A stretch of DNA of 64,000 nucleotides from Klebsiella pneumoniae (GTDB lineage: Bacteria > Pseudomonadota > Gammaproteobacteria > Steroidobacterales > Steroidobacteraceae), in NCBI GenBank assembly GCA_945873095.1, contig CAMCBU010000005.1:47204-111203 (forward strand). The letters are read 5' to 3'. The notes under the pieces are model-generated. The model made no database searches, was not told the DNA's origin, and worked only from the letters and a program-made list of their open reading frames with translations. The position numbers and the translations under genes are program-made. Each line of letters opens with the position of its first letter. Position 1 is the stretch's first letter. Of this stretch, positions 8,347 to 17,785 are shown in pieces.

Positions 8347-9975
8347 ATGCAGCGGCGCCTGTTTTTATCTCGGTCATTGGCCACTTCGTTGACGCTCGCA
8401 AGCGCCGCCGCCAGCTTCCCGGGCTCGCTGCGGGCCGCCGATCTTCAGTCCATGGATGTTTTGCGTCGCTCACGCGGCGGTACCCTCACGACACTCGACC
8501 CGCATCGCGCCCTGTCATCGGTCGATCTCGAGGTGGCAGCCGAGTGTTTTACCGCGCTAACCCGCGTCGATGCCGACGGTGCGATCGTGCCGGCTGGTGC
8601 GAGTCGCTGGCAGATATCCTCGGACGGCAGGCGTTACGAGTTTGTCTTGCGTGGCGATTTGCGCTGGTCGAACGGCGCAAAGATCGAGGCGGCCGATGTC
8701 GTGGCGAGTATTCGTCGGCTCCTGCACCCGGAGACGGGCGCGTTGCTCGCTTATCGATATGACGCGATCAAAGGCGCAGCCGCCTACCGTCTCGGTGAGG
8801 CGGCCGCACCGACCCTCGGCGTGTCCGCACCGGCAACCGATCGAGTGACGATCGAGCTTGGGCATCCTGACACCGACTTGCTGAAGTTGCTCGCTTTGGC
8901 GTACATCGTGCCGACTCGACTGATCACCCTGCGTGGTACCGATTGGGCGAAGCCACCCTCGATCGTCGTGAGTGGCGCTTATCTGCCGACGTCGTGGACG
9001 CAGAACGGCAGTCTCCTTCTCGAGCGACAGCCGTATGGACAGAGTGCGGTTCACGGGCTTACGGCGATTCGTCGGGTCGAATGGCTGATGGGCGTCGATG
9101 ACACCACGCGATGGCGTTTGTTCAAATCGGGTGAGCTGGATCTAGCGCAGATCGGCGAACCATCGGTGTTGACGATGGCGCGACGTGAGTCACCGAAGGC
9201 GCTACGCAGTACGCCGTATTACGGTGGTGGCTGGGTGGGCCTCAATTTGCGCAAAACGTGGCTACGCGATCTGAAGTTTCGGCGGATGTTGGCGCTGTCG
9301 GTCGATCGGCAAGTGCTGGTCGAGAAGGTTCGAGTGCTCGGTGAGCGCGCCAGTGAGAGCCTCGTGCCCGAGGCGGTGCAAGACTATCCCGACCGCGCGC
9401 GGCCGGTGCACGCGGGTTGGCCCCTGTCGCGTCGGCTGGCTGAAGCCCAGGCGTTGGCAGAATCGCTTGGTTTGTCGCGCGCTCGACCACGGCGACTGAC
9501 GGCGATTTTCTCCTCCAACAATCTCACGCAGCGCACCTTCCTCGCGCTCGACGCGATGTGGGCACCGCTTGGTGTCCGACTCGACCTGCGGGGCTTGGAG
9601 TCGCGAGCCTACAGTCTCGCGCTCAATCAGGGCGATTTCGACTTGATGGACTATTCGCCGTTCTCCGCGGTGCAAAGTGCAGCGAGCTTCATCGGGCGAT
9701 TCCAGAGCGCTTCGTTTCTGAACTACTCCGGCTATTCCAATACCGAGGTGGATCGCTTGATCGCTCTGGCCGAACAGCAGCAGGCGGCGCCGGAGCGAGC
9801 ACGCTACTATCGTGATGCCGAGGCACTGCTGTTGCGCGATCTGCCCGTGATTCCGCTTTACTCGGGTATCACGCATCGCTTGATCGGAACGCGTGTGCGC
9901 GGTTGGACGGCGAGCGCGGCGTTGGCGTTGCCCTCGGCGTATTTGTCTATCGCTCAAGGTGGGAGTACAACATGA
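8347..9975 (+). CDS. Family 5 extracellular solute-binding protein
   Basis: Periplasmic binding protein of the OppA/DppA type, 542 residues, complete. The N-terminus carries a twin-arginine-like export signal ('QRRLFLSRS' followed by a hydrophobic, alanine-rich stretch ending 'SLRA'). Then comes the family pattern 'GGTLTTLDPHRALSSVDLEVAAECFTALTRVDADG'. GTG codons lie just upstream at 8341 and 8344; the ATG at 8347 gives the best signal peptide. No permease or ATPase genes are adjacent, so it may serve a transporter encoded elsewhere or not act in transport. It is paralogous to the truncated gene at the left edge. The stop overlaps the start of the glutathione peroxidase gene (ATGA). Confidence 0.85.
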   Translation: MQRRLFLSRSLATSLTLASAAASFPGSLRAADLQSMDVLRRSRGGTLTTLDPHRALSSVDLEVAAECFTALTRVDADGAIVPAGASRWQISSDGRRYEFVLRGDLRWSNGAKIEAADVVASIRRLLHPETGALLAYRYDAIKGAAAYRLGEAAAPTLGVSAPATDRVTIELGHPDTDLLKLLALAYIVPTRLITLRGTDWAKPPSIVVSGAYLPTSWTQNGSLLLERQPYGQSAVHGLTAIRRVEWLMGVDDTTRWRLFKSGELDLAQIGEPSVLTMARRESPKALRSTPYYGGGWVGLNLRKTWLRDLKFRRMLALSVDRQVLVEKVRVLGERASESLVPEAVQDYPDRARPVHAGWPLSRRLAEAQALAESLGLSRARPRRLTAIFSSNNLTQRTFLALDAMWAPLGVRLDLRGLESRAYSLALNQGDFDLMDYSPFSAVQSAASFIGRFQSASFLNYSGYSNTEVDRLIALAEQQQAAPERARYYRDAEALLLRDLPVIPLYSGITHRLIGTRVRGWTASAALALPSAYLSIAQGGSTT

Positions 9976-10448
9976 CGATACTCGATGTGTCGGCGAAAAC
10001 ACTCGAAGGTGAAGTGCGTTCGCTCAAAGATTGGCAGGGTAAGGTCCTGCTGATCGTCAATGTGGCAAGTCGTTGTGGTTTCACGCCGCAGTACACGGGT
10101 CTCGAGGCGATTTATCGTCGTTACCGGGACCGCGGCTTTGAGGTGTTGGGATTTCCGTGCGACCAATTCGGTCATCAGGAACCAGGCGATGCCGAGGAGA
10201 TCCGGCAGTTTTGCGCCACGCAGTATGACGTGAGCTTTCCGATGTTCGCGAAGATCGAAGTCAACGGTGAGCACACGCACCCGCTTTATGCGCAGTTGAA
10301 GAGTGATGCCAAGGGGCTGCTCGGCTCCGAGTCGATCAAATGGAATTTCACCAAGTTCCTCGTCGCTCGCGACGGACGCGTCGTCAAACGGTATGCGCCG
10401 CAAGATAAGCCGGAGAGTCTCGCCGCCGACATCGAGGCCTTGTTGTGA
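9972..10448 (+). CDS. Glutathione peroxidase family protein
   Basis: Thiol peroxidase of the GPx family, 158 residues, reducing peroxides with glutathione or thioredoxin. The active-site region is 'NVASRCGFTPQY' with cysteine, not selenocysteine. The 'GFPCDQFGHQEPG' segment (usually ...NQFGxQEPG) and a 'WNFTKFLV' motif with the catalytic Trp-Asn follow. The start ATG at 9972 overlaps the upstream stop (ATGA) and the stop overlaps the GTG of the following gamma-glutamyltransferase gene, so the three are coupled. GPx next to GGT suggests a glutathione theme. Confidence 0.9.
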   Translation: MTILDVSAKTLEGEVRSLKDWQGKVLLIVNVASRCGFTPQYTGLEAIYRRYRDRGFEVLGFPCDQFGHQEPGDAEEIRQFCATQYDVSFPMFAKIEVNGEHTHPLYAQLKSDAKGLLGSESIKWNFTKFLVARDGRVVKRYAPQDKPESLAADIEALL

Positions 10449-12241
10449 TCGACGGCGATGCGCGCAGCATGGTCGTCACGCGGCGATGGTGGCGCCAAAC
10501 AGCCTGGGTCGTTGGTGTCGTTTGGGTTGCCGGTTGTTCGGCGCCGCTCGATCGTCCGACCCTGCGGTCAACTCCGGTCGCGCTCTCGGCCACCATCGAA
10601 GCGAAGCCCTATGTGGGTTCCGCCTCCGGAGCCTTGGTTGCCGCTGCTAATCCGCTCGCGGTGGATGCGGGTATCGAGGTGCTCGCGGCGGGGGGTTCTG
10701 CTGTCGATGCCGCTATCGCCGTGCAAGCTGTGCTCGGACTCGTGGAGCCGCAATCCTCCGGCTTGGGTGGAGGGGCTTTCCTGGTTCATTACGACGCCGC
10801 CTCCGGTGATGTCGTCACCTACGACGGCCGAGAGATTGCGCCGCGCGGGGCGACACCGGATCTGTTTCTCGATGCCAACGGCCGTCCGCTCGATTACACG
10901 ACGGCGATTCGTTCGGGTCGTTCGGTTGGCGTGCCGGGTGCGGTGGCGATGCTCGAAATGGCGCATCGCGAGCACGGACGTCTGCCGTGGCGCCAGCCTT
11001 GGCAGCGCGCGGCCACGATTGCGAGCGAAGGCTTTGCGGTATCGCCGCGCCTGCACCAAATCATCGGTGCCGCCTTGGAACGGGGTCCTTTACCACCGGC
11101 TGCGAGTCGTTACCTCACGGTCGATGGCGTCAAGCCGTTGCCGATCGGGGCACGTCTGGTCAACCCCGCCTATGCGCAGACCGTGCGTGCCATTGCCGAT
11201 GAGGGTGCCAAGACCTTCTACACCGGTGAGATCGCCAAAGAAATCGTCGCGGCGGTGGGTGAGGGCGCGATACCGGGCAGTCTCAACGCAGAGGATTTGC
11301 GCGCCTATCGTCCGAACAAGCTCGAGCCGATCTGCGGCAACTACCGGGTGTATCTCGTCTGCGGCATGCGACCGCCCTCATCGGGCGGCGTCGCGGTGTT
11401 GTCGGTGCTCGGCACCCTCGAGAACTTCGATATGGCAGCCATGGGCGTAACAACCCAAGGCTGGCATCACTTCATCGAAGCACAGCGCTTGGCTTACGCC
11501 GACCGCGACATGTACGTCGCCGACGACCGCTTCGAAGCGGTCCCGCTCGCCGGCCTGATCGACAAAGATTATCTGCGTTCGCGTGCCGCGCTGATTTCTG
11601 CAGACAAAGCCATGGCACGCGTGGAAGCGGGCGATCCGCCGGGCTCGAAGCGTCGCGGTAAGGATGCAACCGGCGCGGTCACGGGTACGAGTCACTTCGT
11701 CGTGGTGGATCGTCGCGGTAATGTGGTCTCAATGACGACGACGGTCGAGAGTCTGTTCGGTTCTTTACGCATGGCGGGTGGCTTCTTTCTGAACAATCAG
11801 TTGACCGACTTCAGCTTCAAGCCGGTCGATGATCGGGGCGTGCCGATCGCCAATGCTGTCGCACCGGGGAAGAAGCCTCGATCCTCGATGACGCCGACGA
11901 TCGTGTTTCGAGACGGGCAGTTCGAACTCGCGGTCGGTTCACCCGGTGGCAACAACATCATCGCGTATGTCAGCAAAAGCATCATCGCGATGCTCGATTG
12001 GAACTTGTCGCCGCAAGCGGCCATCGATTTGCCCAACATGATTGCGCGCGGCAACCTCATCGTGGAGCGCGGTCGTGCCGATCCAGCATGGCTCGCCGGT
12101 CTCACCGCGTTGGGGCACGACACCAGCCGCAGTCGCGGTGGCGAAGGTTCGGGGCTGCACGCGGTACGGCGCTTGTCCGACGGTCGGTTGGTTGGGGCGG
12201 CTGATACGCGCCGCGAAGGCAAGGTGGGCATGATTCCGTAA
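10445..12241 (+). CDS. ggt: Gamma-glutamyltransferase, predicted lipoprotein
   Basis: Gamma-glutamyltranspeptidase precursor, 598 residues from GTG 10445. It hydrolyses or transfers the gamma-glutamyl group of glutathione and its conjugates in the periplasm. The N-terminus has a basic-hydrophobic signal ending in a lipobox 'VAGC', so the enzyme is probably lipid-anchored. Conserved elements: 'AGGSAVDAAIAVQAVLGLVEPQSSGLGGGAF', the autocleavage/nucleophile region 'GTSHFVVVD' (Thr), and 'GSPGGNNI' near the C-terminus. An ATG at 10469 would give a shorter, more standard signal peptide and may be the true start. Cotranscribed with glutathione peroxidase (4-bp overlap). Confidence 0.92.
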   Translation: MIDGDARSMVVTRRWWRQTAWVVGVVWVAGCSAPLDRPTLRSTPVALSATIEAKPYVGSASGALVAAANPLAVDAGIEVLAAGGSAVDAAIAVQAVLGLVEPQSSGLGGGAFLVHYDAASGDVVTYDGREIAPRGATPDLFLDANGRPLDYTTAIRSGRSVGVPGAVAMLEMAHREHGRLPWRQPWQRAATIASEGFAVSPRLHQIIGAALERGPLPPAASRYLTVDGVKPLPIGARLVNPAYAQTVRAIADEGAKTFYTGEIAKEIVAAVGEGAIPGSLNAEDLRAYRPNKLEPICGNYRVYLVCGMRPPSSGGVAVLSVLGTLENFDMAAMGVTTQGWHHFIEAQRLAYADRDMYVADDRFEAVPLAGLIDKDYLRSRAALISADKAMARVEAGDPPGSKRRGKDATGAVTGTSHFVVVDRRGNVVSMTTTVESLFGSLRMAGGFFLNNQLTDFSFKPVDDRGVPIANAVAPGKKPRSSMTPTIVFRDGQFELAVGSPGGNNIIAYVSKSIIAMLDWNLSPQAAIDLPNMIARGNLIVERGRADPAWLAGLTALGHDTSRSRGGEGSGLHAVRRLSDGRLVGAADTRREGKVGMIP

Positions 12242-12279
12242 AGTATGGTTTTGATCATGCCGTAAACGGGGGTTCACGC

Positions 12280-13164
12280 ATGAGTTCTGCTCTCTACCGC
12301 AAGCCGTTGATCGGTTTGCTCGGATTGATGGTCGGTTTTCTGACGCAGCCGCTCGGACACACGATCTACAAAGTGATGGAGGCCGTCTTCGCCGAAGGCG
12401 TATATGTGGCCGCGGTCATCGTTGGCGTCGTGGGTTTCGTCATCGTTTGGCGCGGTCTGAGGCAAGACGAGCTGAAGGCGACCTGGATGGGGATGCTGGG
12501 CGGCTGGCTGATCTGGATCGGTTGGTTCGAATACGCATTCAAGTATTTCTCGGTGCTCTATGCGGTGCCCGCTTTCCCCGTGGAAGTCGACGGCTACGCC
12601 GCCGCGCCGCAGGCCAACATGTTGCAGGCCACGGTCACTATCATGTTCGCGATCTTGCTGCTTTACGGGGTGTTCAACCTGCAAACGAAGTGCAACTTCA
12701 TGCGCTTCTTCCATCGCAATTTGCGTTTTTCTCCCGGCATGCCGACGCCGGACAATCAGCGCAGTTTTGCGCGTATCACGGCGATGGAAGTCATCTTCGT
12801 CACTTGGTTCTGTTATCAGTTCTGGCTCTACATCATTTATTTCGGCACCAGCGGCTCGGGTGTTCAGATCGTGATGGCGACCTATGTGCTTTGGAGCATT
12901 TGGGCGGCCTACCTCACCTACCAGGCCGCGCAGCAAGTGCGTATGGCGCCGGCCTTGCGCTATGGGGTGGGAGCGGGAATCGTCTTGTGGGGCTCGGCCG
13001 AGATGCCTGCACACTTCGGCGCCTATCGCGAATATTGGCTCTATCCGCTCGAGTATCCGATTTTCAACGCGATTTTGAGCACGATCTTCGTTGCAGGGAT
13101 CGTCGCGATCGCGCGCCGTCCGTCGCCTCAGTCGGCAGCGAAGTCGGCGGGTCTCAATACTTGA
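12280..13164 (+). CDS. Polytopic membrane protein, function unknown
   Basis: Inner-membrane protein of 294 residues with about eight predicted helices and many Trp, Tyr and Phe residues ('GGWLIWIGWFEYAFKYF', 'FWLYIIYFGTSGSG'). No family recognised. It follows ggt after 38 bp and has its own ATG. Its 3' end overlaps the end of the minus-strand SDR gene by 37 bp (convergent). Length and helix spacing argue it is real and intact. Confidence 0.7.
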   Translation: MSSALYRKPLIGLLGLMVGFLTQPLGHTIYKVMEAVFAEGVYVAAVIVGVVGFVIVWRGLRQDELKATWMGMLGGWLIWIGWFEYAFKYFSVLYAVPAFPVEVDGYAAAPQANMLQATVTIMFAILLLYGVFNLQTKCNFMRFFHRNLRFSPGMPTPDNQRSFARITAMEVIFVTWFCYQFWLYIIYFGTSGSGVQIVMATYVLWSIWAAYLTYQAAQQVRMAPALRYGVGAGIVLWGSAEMPAHFGAYREYWLYPLEYPIFNAILSTIFVAGIVAIARRPSPQSAAKSAGLNT

Positions 13165-13955
13165 CGTCGGTGGAATAGCGATCCGAGGAAGCGGCGGGCG
13201 GCTTTGCCGCTCGTTAGCCAAGCGATACGTGTGCCGTTCGCCGGCATACGCAGCATTTGCTCCACCAGCCACGGCGAGACGGTTTCGACGCGATCCGCCA
13301 AGATTTCATAGACCTTGCGAGTGCGCTCGAACTCGGTCGATCCCGCAACCCCCATGTCGCGCTTGAGCAAGTCCGTGATGACGATGCCCGGGCTCAGGTA
13401 ACACACTTTGACTGGGCTCGATGGTATTTCTTTGAGCAGCGCTTGGTTGAAGTAGGTCAGCGCGAACTTGCTGGCACCGTAGAGCGACATTCCCGGTCGT
13501 GACATTCCGTTGGATCCGAAGCCTTCCATGTTGTAGATCGCCCCGCCTTCTGCCTGTTGCGACATACCCGCCAGCGCCACCTGAGTGGCATGCAGAACGC
13601 CGGTGAGATTGGTCTGCTGCACGGCTTGGATATCCCGCCAGTGCAGATCGCCGGCTCGCTGGCGCGGATGCGATACGCCGGCGTTATTGATCCAGACGTC
13701 GACGTTGCCGAAGTGCTCGATGCTGCGCTGCCACAAGCCTTCGATATCGCCGCGACGAGCGACATCGCAGCCGACACCGACGAGGCGGCTTTCACCGCTC
13801 GCAGATTGCTGCAACTCGCGAGCCACCGTGTCGGCGAGCTCTTGCGAGCGTCCCGAGATGACAACATGGTGACCGCGTTTGGCGAATTCGAGCGCCATGC
13901 CTTTGCCGATGCCGCGAGTGCTGCCGGTGATGACGATCACGAGAGGTTTTGTCAT
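13128..13955 (-). CDS. Short-chain dehydrogenase/reductase
   Basis: Classical SDR of 275 residues, NAD(P)-dependent oxidoreductase. The cofactor motif is 'TGSTRGIGKGM' near residue 10, 'NNAG' near 90, and the catalytic Tyr-x3-Lys is 'YGASKFAL'. Substrate unknown. It is divergent from a second SDR at 14092, to which it is related in layout (both continue with a C-terminal 'ETVSPWLVEQML' or 'ETTTPWIVDRVL' segment and end in a 'TSGKAARRFLGSLF'-like tail), so the two probably arose by duplication. Confidence 0.88.
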   Translation of the reverse strand: MTKPLVIVITGSTRGIGKGMALEFAKRGHHVVISGRSQELADTVARELQQSASGESRLVGVGCDVARRGDIEGLWQRSIEHFGNVDVWINNAGVSHPRQRAGDLHWRDIQAVQQTNLTGVLHATQVALAGMSQQAEGGAIYNMEGFGSNGMSRPGMSLYGASKFALTYFNQALLKEIPSSPVKVCYLSPGIVITDLLKRDMGVAGSTEFERTRKVYEILADRVETVSPWLVEQMLRMPANGTRIAWLTSGKAARRFLGSLFHRRQVLRPADFAAD

Positions 13956-14091
13956 AACGAGACAAACTGCCTTCGCCGCGGCAGGGCGCCAAGGGGCGCG
14001 CCGTTTGCGTCCAAGGCGTGGTCAGCTTCGGGGCGTTGCTGTATCGCGTGGCGCGCACCAGTATTCTTTGCGTATGTCTCGGGGGGACAAC

Positions 14092-14934
14092 ATGCATCCA
14101 GTGGCGATCGTGACCGGTGGCACGCAAGGGCTTGGGTATGGCTACGTCCGCGAGTTGCAGAGGCGCGGGGCGCGGGTCTTACTCACGGGTCGAACCGCCG
14201 CGGGCGTGAGTGCCGCCGTCGAGCGATTAGCCTTGGAGTCTCCGGATGCGGCCGACCGCCTAGCCGGTTGTGTCTGCGAGATCGCCGCTCTCGATTCCGT
14301 GCAGTCGGTTTGGGATTTCGGCATTGAACGCTTCGGCTCGATCGATATCTGGTTGAACAACGCGGGTTTCGCGCGCACGGGTGTCGGCTTTCTCGATACG
14401 AGCGCAGAGGAGATCGAGTCGATGGTTTCCGCCAATGTCGTCGGTTCGATGAACGCGGCGCAGGTTGCCATCGCCGGCTTTCGACGCCAAGGCACGACGG
14501 GCAAGCTGTATCTGACACTCGGGGGTGGCGGGGCGACAGGCCGGGTGGTGCCGGGGATGTCCGTCTATTCGACCACCAAGCGTGCGGTCAAATATTTTGC
14601 CGACACCCTGGTCAAGGAACGCAAAGAGGCGGGCGATGGCATTCTGATCGGCACCATCAGTCCCGGTGTCAATGTCACTGAAGGACTATTGCGTGAGATG
14701 CAACGCTTGCCCGAGTCGCGGCGCGCGCAAGCGATGCAGCAACTGAACTTTGTCGGCGAACACGTCGAGACCACGACGCCGTGGATCGTCGATCGAGTGC
14801 TCTCCGACACGCGTCAGGGCAACAACATCACGTGGCTGACGACCGGTCGTATGCTCGGTCGTGGATTGTCCACGCTGCTTGGTCAAAAGCGCGATGTCAT
14901 CTCGCGATACGAGTCACAACGGGGTGCGACATGA
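14092..14934 (+). CDS. Short-chain dehydrogenase/reductase
   Basis: SDR of 280 residues from the ATG at 14092, which has a GGGGGG ribosome-binding stretch about 8 bp upstream; an ATG at 14074 is also in frame. Motifs: 'TGGTQGLGYGY' for the cofactor, 'NNAG' and the catalytic 'YSTTKRAV'. Related to the adjacent SDR on the minus strand; the two share a divergent promoter region of about 136 bp. The stop overlaps the start of the beta-propeller gene (ATGA). Substrate unknown. Confidence 0.87.
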   Translation: MHPVAIVTGGTQGLGYGYVRELQRRGARVLLTGRTAAGVSAAVERLALESPDAADRLAGCVCEIAALDSVQSVWDFGIERFGSIDIWLNNAGFARTGVGFLDTSAEEIESMVSANVVGSMNAAQVAIAGFRRQGTTGKLYLTLGGGGATGRVVPGMSVYSTTKRAVKYFADTLVKERKEAGDGILIGTISPGVNVTEGLLREMQRLPESRRAQAMQQLNFVGEHVETTTPWIVDRVLSDTRQGNNITWLTTGRMLGRGLSTLLGQKRDVISRYESQRGAT

Positions 14935-15875
14935 GTGCGGACGGTTTCAATGCGTGGACTGCTGGAGATGTGTTCGTCGCCGCGACGGAATTGAATGATC
15001 CGGACGATGATCACGCCGGGCGCGGCCGCCTCTTGCAGTACGACGCCGAGCTCAATCTGAAGGGCACGCTGTATATCGAGCAGACGACGCATTTGCTTGG
15101 CGGGCTCAAGTTCGATGCTAACGGGGTGCTGTGGGCGTTCGACAGTCAAGGTTTCCGGGTGCTCAACATCTATCGCGACGGCCGGGTCGTGCTGCGTAAC
15201 GAGTTTGGTAGCCGGTCGTATTCGCACGGACATTTCTGCCGCGATGGTTCTTTGCTGTTGGGTGAGCACGTGGTGGGTGACGCGGTGCGTCCCGAGATGC
15301 AGGTGCGCATGAAAACCCGGCTGCCCTTCATGCCCGGGACAACTCGCTTGGGTGACGGGCACGTTTGGCGGTTTTCGCCGGCCGGCCAATTGCTCGCCGA
15401 ATATGCGACCGCGACGCACGGCGGCATGGGTGGTTTTCTCGGTGTGACGATGTCGTCACTGGCGCCGGATGAGCGGACGCTGGTCTACTGCTCCGAAACT
15501 GGGCCGCGGCTCATGCGCTATGACCTCGCCGAGGATCGCCAGCTGCCGGATCTGCAAAGTTTCGAACCGCCGTTTCCGCCTGGGCCGCCACCGATGTTCT
15601 TCGGCATGCAGTACGCGACCGACGGCACGCTGTATGTGCTGCGCGGCGCTGCACTCGAGGTCGTGGACGAGCACGGCAAAACTCAGCGCTCGATTCCGCT
15701 ACCCGGGTTCGGTTGGGCGCTGATGCATTTGATGTCCGATGGCGAGCACTGCCTGGTGAGCAACTTTTTCTCGGGAGAGGTCGCCCGCATCCATCTCGTC
15801 TCGGGTGACAAACAGGCGAGCGTGATCGCCGGCCTCCCGAAATCGGTGGCGGGACTGACCGAGTATCGCGGCTGA
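14931..15875 (+). CDS. Beta-propeller (SMP-30/gluconolactonase-like) protein
   Basis: Protein of 314 residues with repeated propeller-like blades: 'LLQYDAELNLKGTLYI', 'LKFDANGVLWAFDSQGFRVLNI', 'VWRFSPAGQLLAEYAT', 'LMRYDLAED', 'MQYATDGTLYVLRGAALEVVDEHG'. No signal peptide. The fold suggests a lactonase or a non-enzymatic sensor; catalytic metal ligands cannot be assigned. Translation is coupled to the SDR by an ATGA overlap, suggesting both act on one substrate. Confidence 0.6.
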   Translation: MSADGFNAWTAGDVFVAATELNDPDDDHAGRGRLLQYDAELNLKGTLYIEQTTHLLGGLKFDANGVLWAFDSQGFRVLNIYRDGRVVLRNEFGSRSYSHGHFCRDGSLLLGEHVVGDAVRPEMQVRMKTRLPFMPGTTRLGDGHVWRFSPAGQLLAEYATATHGGMGGFLGVTMSSLAPDERTLVYCSETGPRLMRYDLAEDRQLPDLQSFEPPFPPGPPPMFFGMQYATDGTLYVLRGAALEVVDEHGKTQRSIPLPGFGWALMHLMSDGEHCLVSNFFSGEVARIHLVSGDKQASVIAGLPKSVAGLTEYRG

Positions 15876-15878
15876 CGC

Positions 15879-17099
15879 TTACTCGTAGCGCAGCGCTTCG
15901 ATCGGATCGAGACTCGCCGCTTTCGAGGCGGGCGCGATTCCGAACACCACTCCCACCAGTGCCGAAAATCCGGCAGCGGCGAGCATGACCCACACGGGTA
16001 CGTGTGCCGGTGGGAAGTTGGGTATCAGCGAGGCGATACCCATACCGGCGAGCAAGCCGAGTACGATGCCAACCAAACCGCCGAGCAACGACAGCAGGGC
16101 CGCCTCGAGCAAGAACTGAATCAAGATGTCGCGCCGAGTTGCACCAAGCGCCTTCAGGATACCGATCTCGCGAGTGCGCTCGGTCACCGACACCAACATG
16201 ATGTTCATGATGCCGATACCGCCAACGAGCAGCGAGATTCCGACGATGCCTGCGAGCACGGCTGTCGCGGTTGCCGTGATCTGGTTGAACTGTTTGATGA
16301 ACGAGTCGGCGGCCTTGATCTCGAAATCGGGCTCGGCATTCGGAGCGAGTTTGCGCGACAGGCGAACGGCCCGGTTGGCGCGTTCGCGCACTTGCGCAAG
16401 CTCCGTGAGATTCTCGACGGTGAACGATACTTCCATGAACGGCCGTTCGAACGTTCCCGTCAGTGAACGCGCGACCGAGAAGGGGATGAAGACACGATTG
16501 TCCTGACTGAAACCAAAGATTTCGCCGCGCTTCTCGAGCAGGCCGACGACGCGGAACCACTCGCGTCCGATGAGCACATATTCGCCCACCGGATTTTTGG
16601 GCATACGCAACTCGTCGCGAACGTCGACACCGATGACCACGATACGACGCCCATTACGATCGTCGCTAGCCGTGATGTACCGACCGACACTCGCATCGAC
16701 GCCGAGCACATCCTGGGATTCTTCCGTCGCACCGAGAATTTGCGGAGTGGTCGTTCTGCCGCGATAGGCGGCACCGCCGAGTTGCGGCACGATGATCGGC
16801 GCAACCCGCGAGATGCCGGGCACGCGATAGCGCAGTGTCTCGACATCATCGAAGGTGATGCGATTGATCCGACCGGTGCGGAAGTTTTCCTGCTCGTTGA
16901 TGGCATCGAGCGTGAGCGTGTTACTGCCAAGATCGGAGAACTGATTGCTGATGGAGTCCGAAAAGCCCTGCAGCACCGAGACCACGGCGATGACGGCCAT
17001 GGTGCCGATCAAGATACCGAGCGTGGTGAGGAAGCTGCGCAGACGATGTGCGTTCAGACTGGCGAGGGCGGCGGAGAAAGCTTCGGCAAGCAGATTCAT
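15879..17099 (-). CDS. ABC transporter permease, MacB/FtsX type
   Basis: Membrane subunit of a MacAB-TolC-like tripartite exporter, 406 residues: an N-terminal helix ('[26 protein letters not shown]'), a large periplasmic MacB-PCD domain, then three C-terminal helices with the FtsX signature ('[30 protein letters not shown]'). Unlike MacB it lacks a fused ATPase, which is the separate upstream gene (overlap of 4 bp). Likely exports a peptide, antibiotic, glycolipid or lipoprotein-like substrate. Confidence 0.9.
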   Translation of the reverse strand: MNLLAEAFSAALASLNAHRLRSFLTTLGILIGTMAVIAVVSVLQGFSDSISNQFSDLGSNTLTLDAINEQENFRTGRINRITFDDVETLRYRVPGISRVAPIIVPQLGGAAYRGRTTTPQILGATEESQDVLGVDASVGRYITASDDRNGRRIVVIGVDVRDELRMPKNPVGEYVLIGREWFRVVGLLEKRGEIFGFSQDNRVFIPFSVARSLTGTFERPFMEVSFTVENLTELAQVRERANRAVRLSRKLAPNAEPDFEIKAADSFIKQFNQITATATAVLAGIVGISLLVGGIGIMNIMLVSVTERTREIGILKALGATRRDILIQFLLEAALLSLLGGLVGIVLGLLAGMGIASLIPNFPPAHVPVWVMLAAAGFSALVGVVFGIAPASKAASLDPIEALRYE

Positions 17100-17785
17100 G
17101 CGGCACGCGGGGGGTTGAGTGAATCTTCGACGACCAAGCCGTCACGCACGCGGATGGTCCGTTGGCAGTGGGCTGCGATGTCAGGCTCGTGGGTCACCAC
17201 GACGACCGTTTGCCCCTGCGAATGCAGCGCATCGAACAGCGCCATGATTTCGAGTGAGGTACGCGAGTCGAGGTTGCCGGTCGGCTCGTCCGCAAGCAGC
17301 AAGGAGGGCTCGCCGACCAGCGCACGGGCGACGGCGACGCGTTGTCGTTGACCACCGGATAGCTGGTTCGGGCGATGGTCGAGACGATCGCCGAGTCCGA
17401 CTTTCTCGAGGGCGTGGGTGGCGCGTTCACGACGTTCCGCAGGCGGCATCCGTCGATAGACGAGCGGCTGCATCACGTTTTGCAGCGCCGTTTGACGCGG
17501 CAACAAGTGGAAGCTCTGAAAAATGAAACCGATTTCGCGATTACGCACGGTGGCGAGCTCGTCATCGCGTAGGGATGAGGTATCGCGACCATTCAGGATG
17601 TATTGCCCTTGGCTCGGCGAATCCAGGCAGCCGATGATGTTCATCAGCGTCGACTTGCCCGATCCCGACGGGCCGATCAACGCGACGTATTCGTTACGTC
17701 CGATGAAAAGATCCACGCCCGCCAAGGCCAGCACGGTCTCCTCGCCGAGAACGTATTTTTTGACGATACCCCGCAGCTCGATCAT
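17096..17785 (-). CDS. ABC transporter ATP-binding protein, MacB/LolD type
   Basis: ATPase of 229 residues energising the MacAB-like exporter. Walker A 'GPSGSGKST', Q-loop '[12 protein letters not shown]', signature '[15 protein letters not shown]', Walker B '[11 protein letters not shown]' are all intact. The '[16 protein letters not shown]' context and length match the MacB/LolD (type VII ABC) group. Overlaps the permease start (ATGA) and the adaptor stop, so all three are translationally coupled. Confidence 0.93.
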   Translation of the reverse strand: MIELRGIVKKYVLGEETVLALAGVDLFIGRNEYVALIGPSGSGKSTLMNIIGCLDSPSQGQYILNGRDTSSLRDDELATVRNREIGFIFQSFHLLPRQTALQNVMQPLVYRRMPPAERRERATHALEKVGLGDRLDHRPNQLSGGQRQRVAVARALVGEPSLLLADEPTGNLDSRTSLEIMALFDALHSQGQTVVVVTHEPDIAAHCQRTIRVRDGLVVEDSLNPPRAA

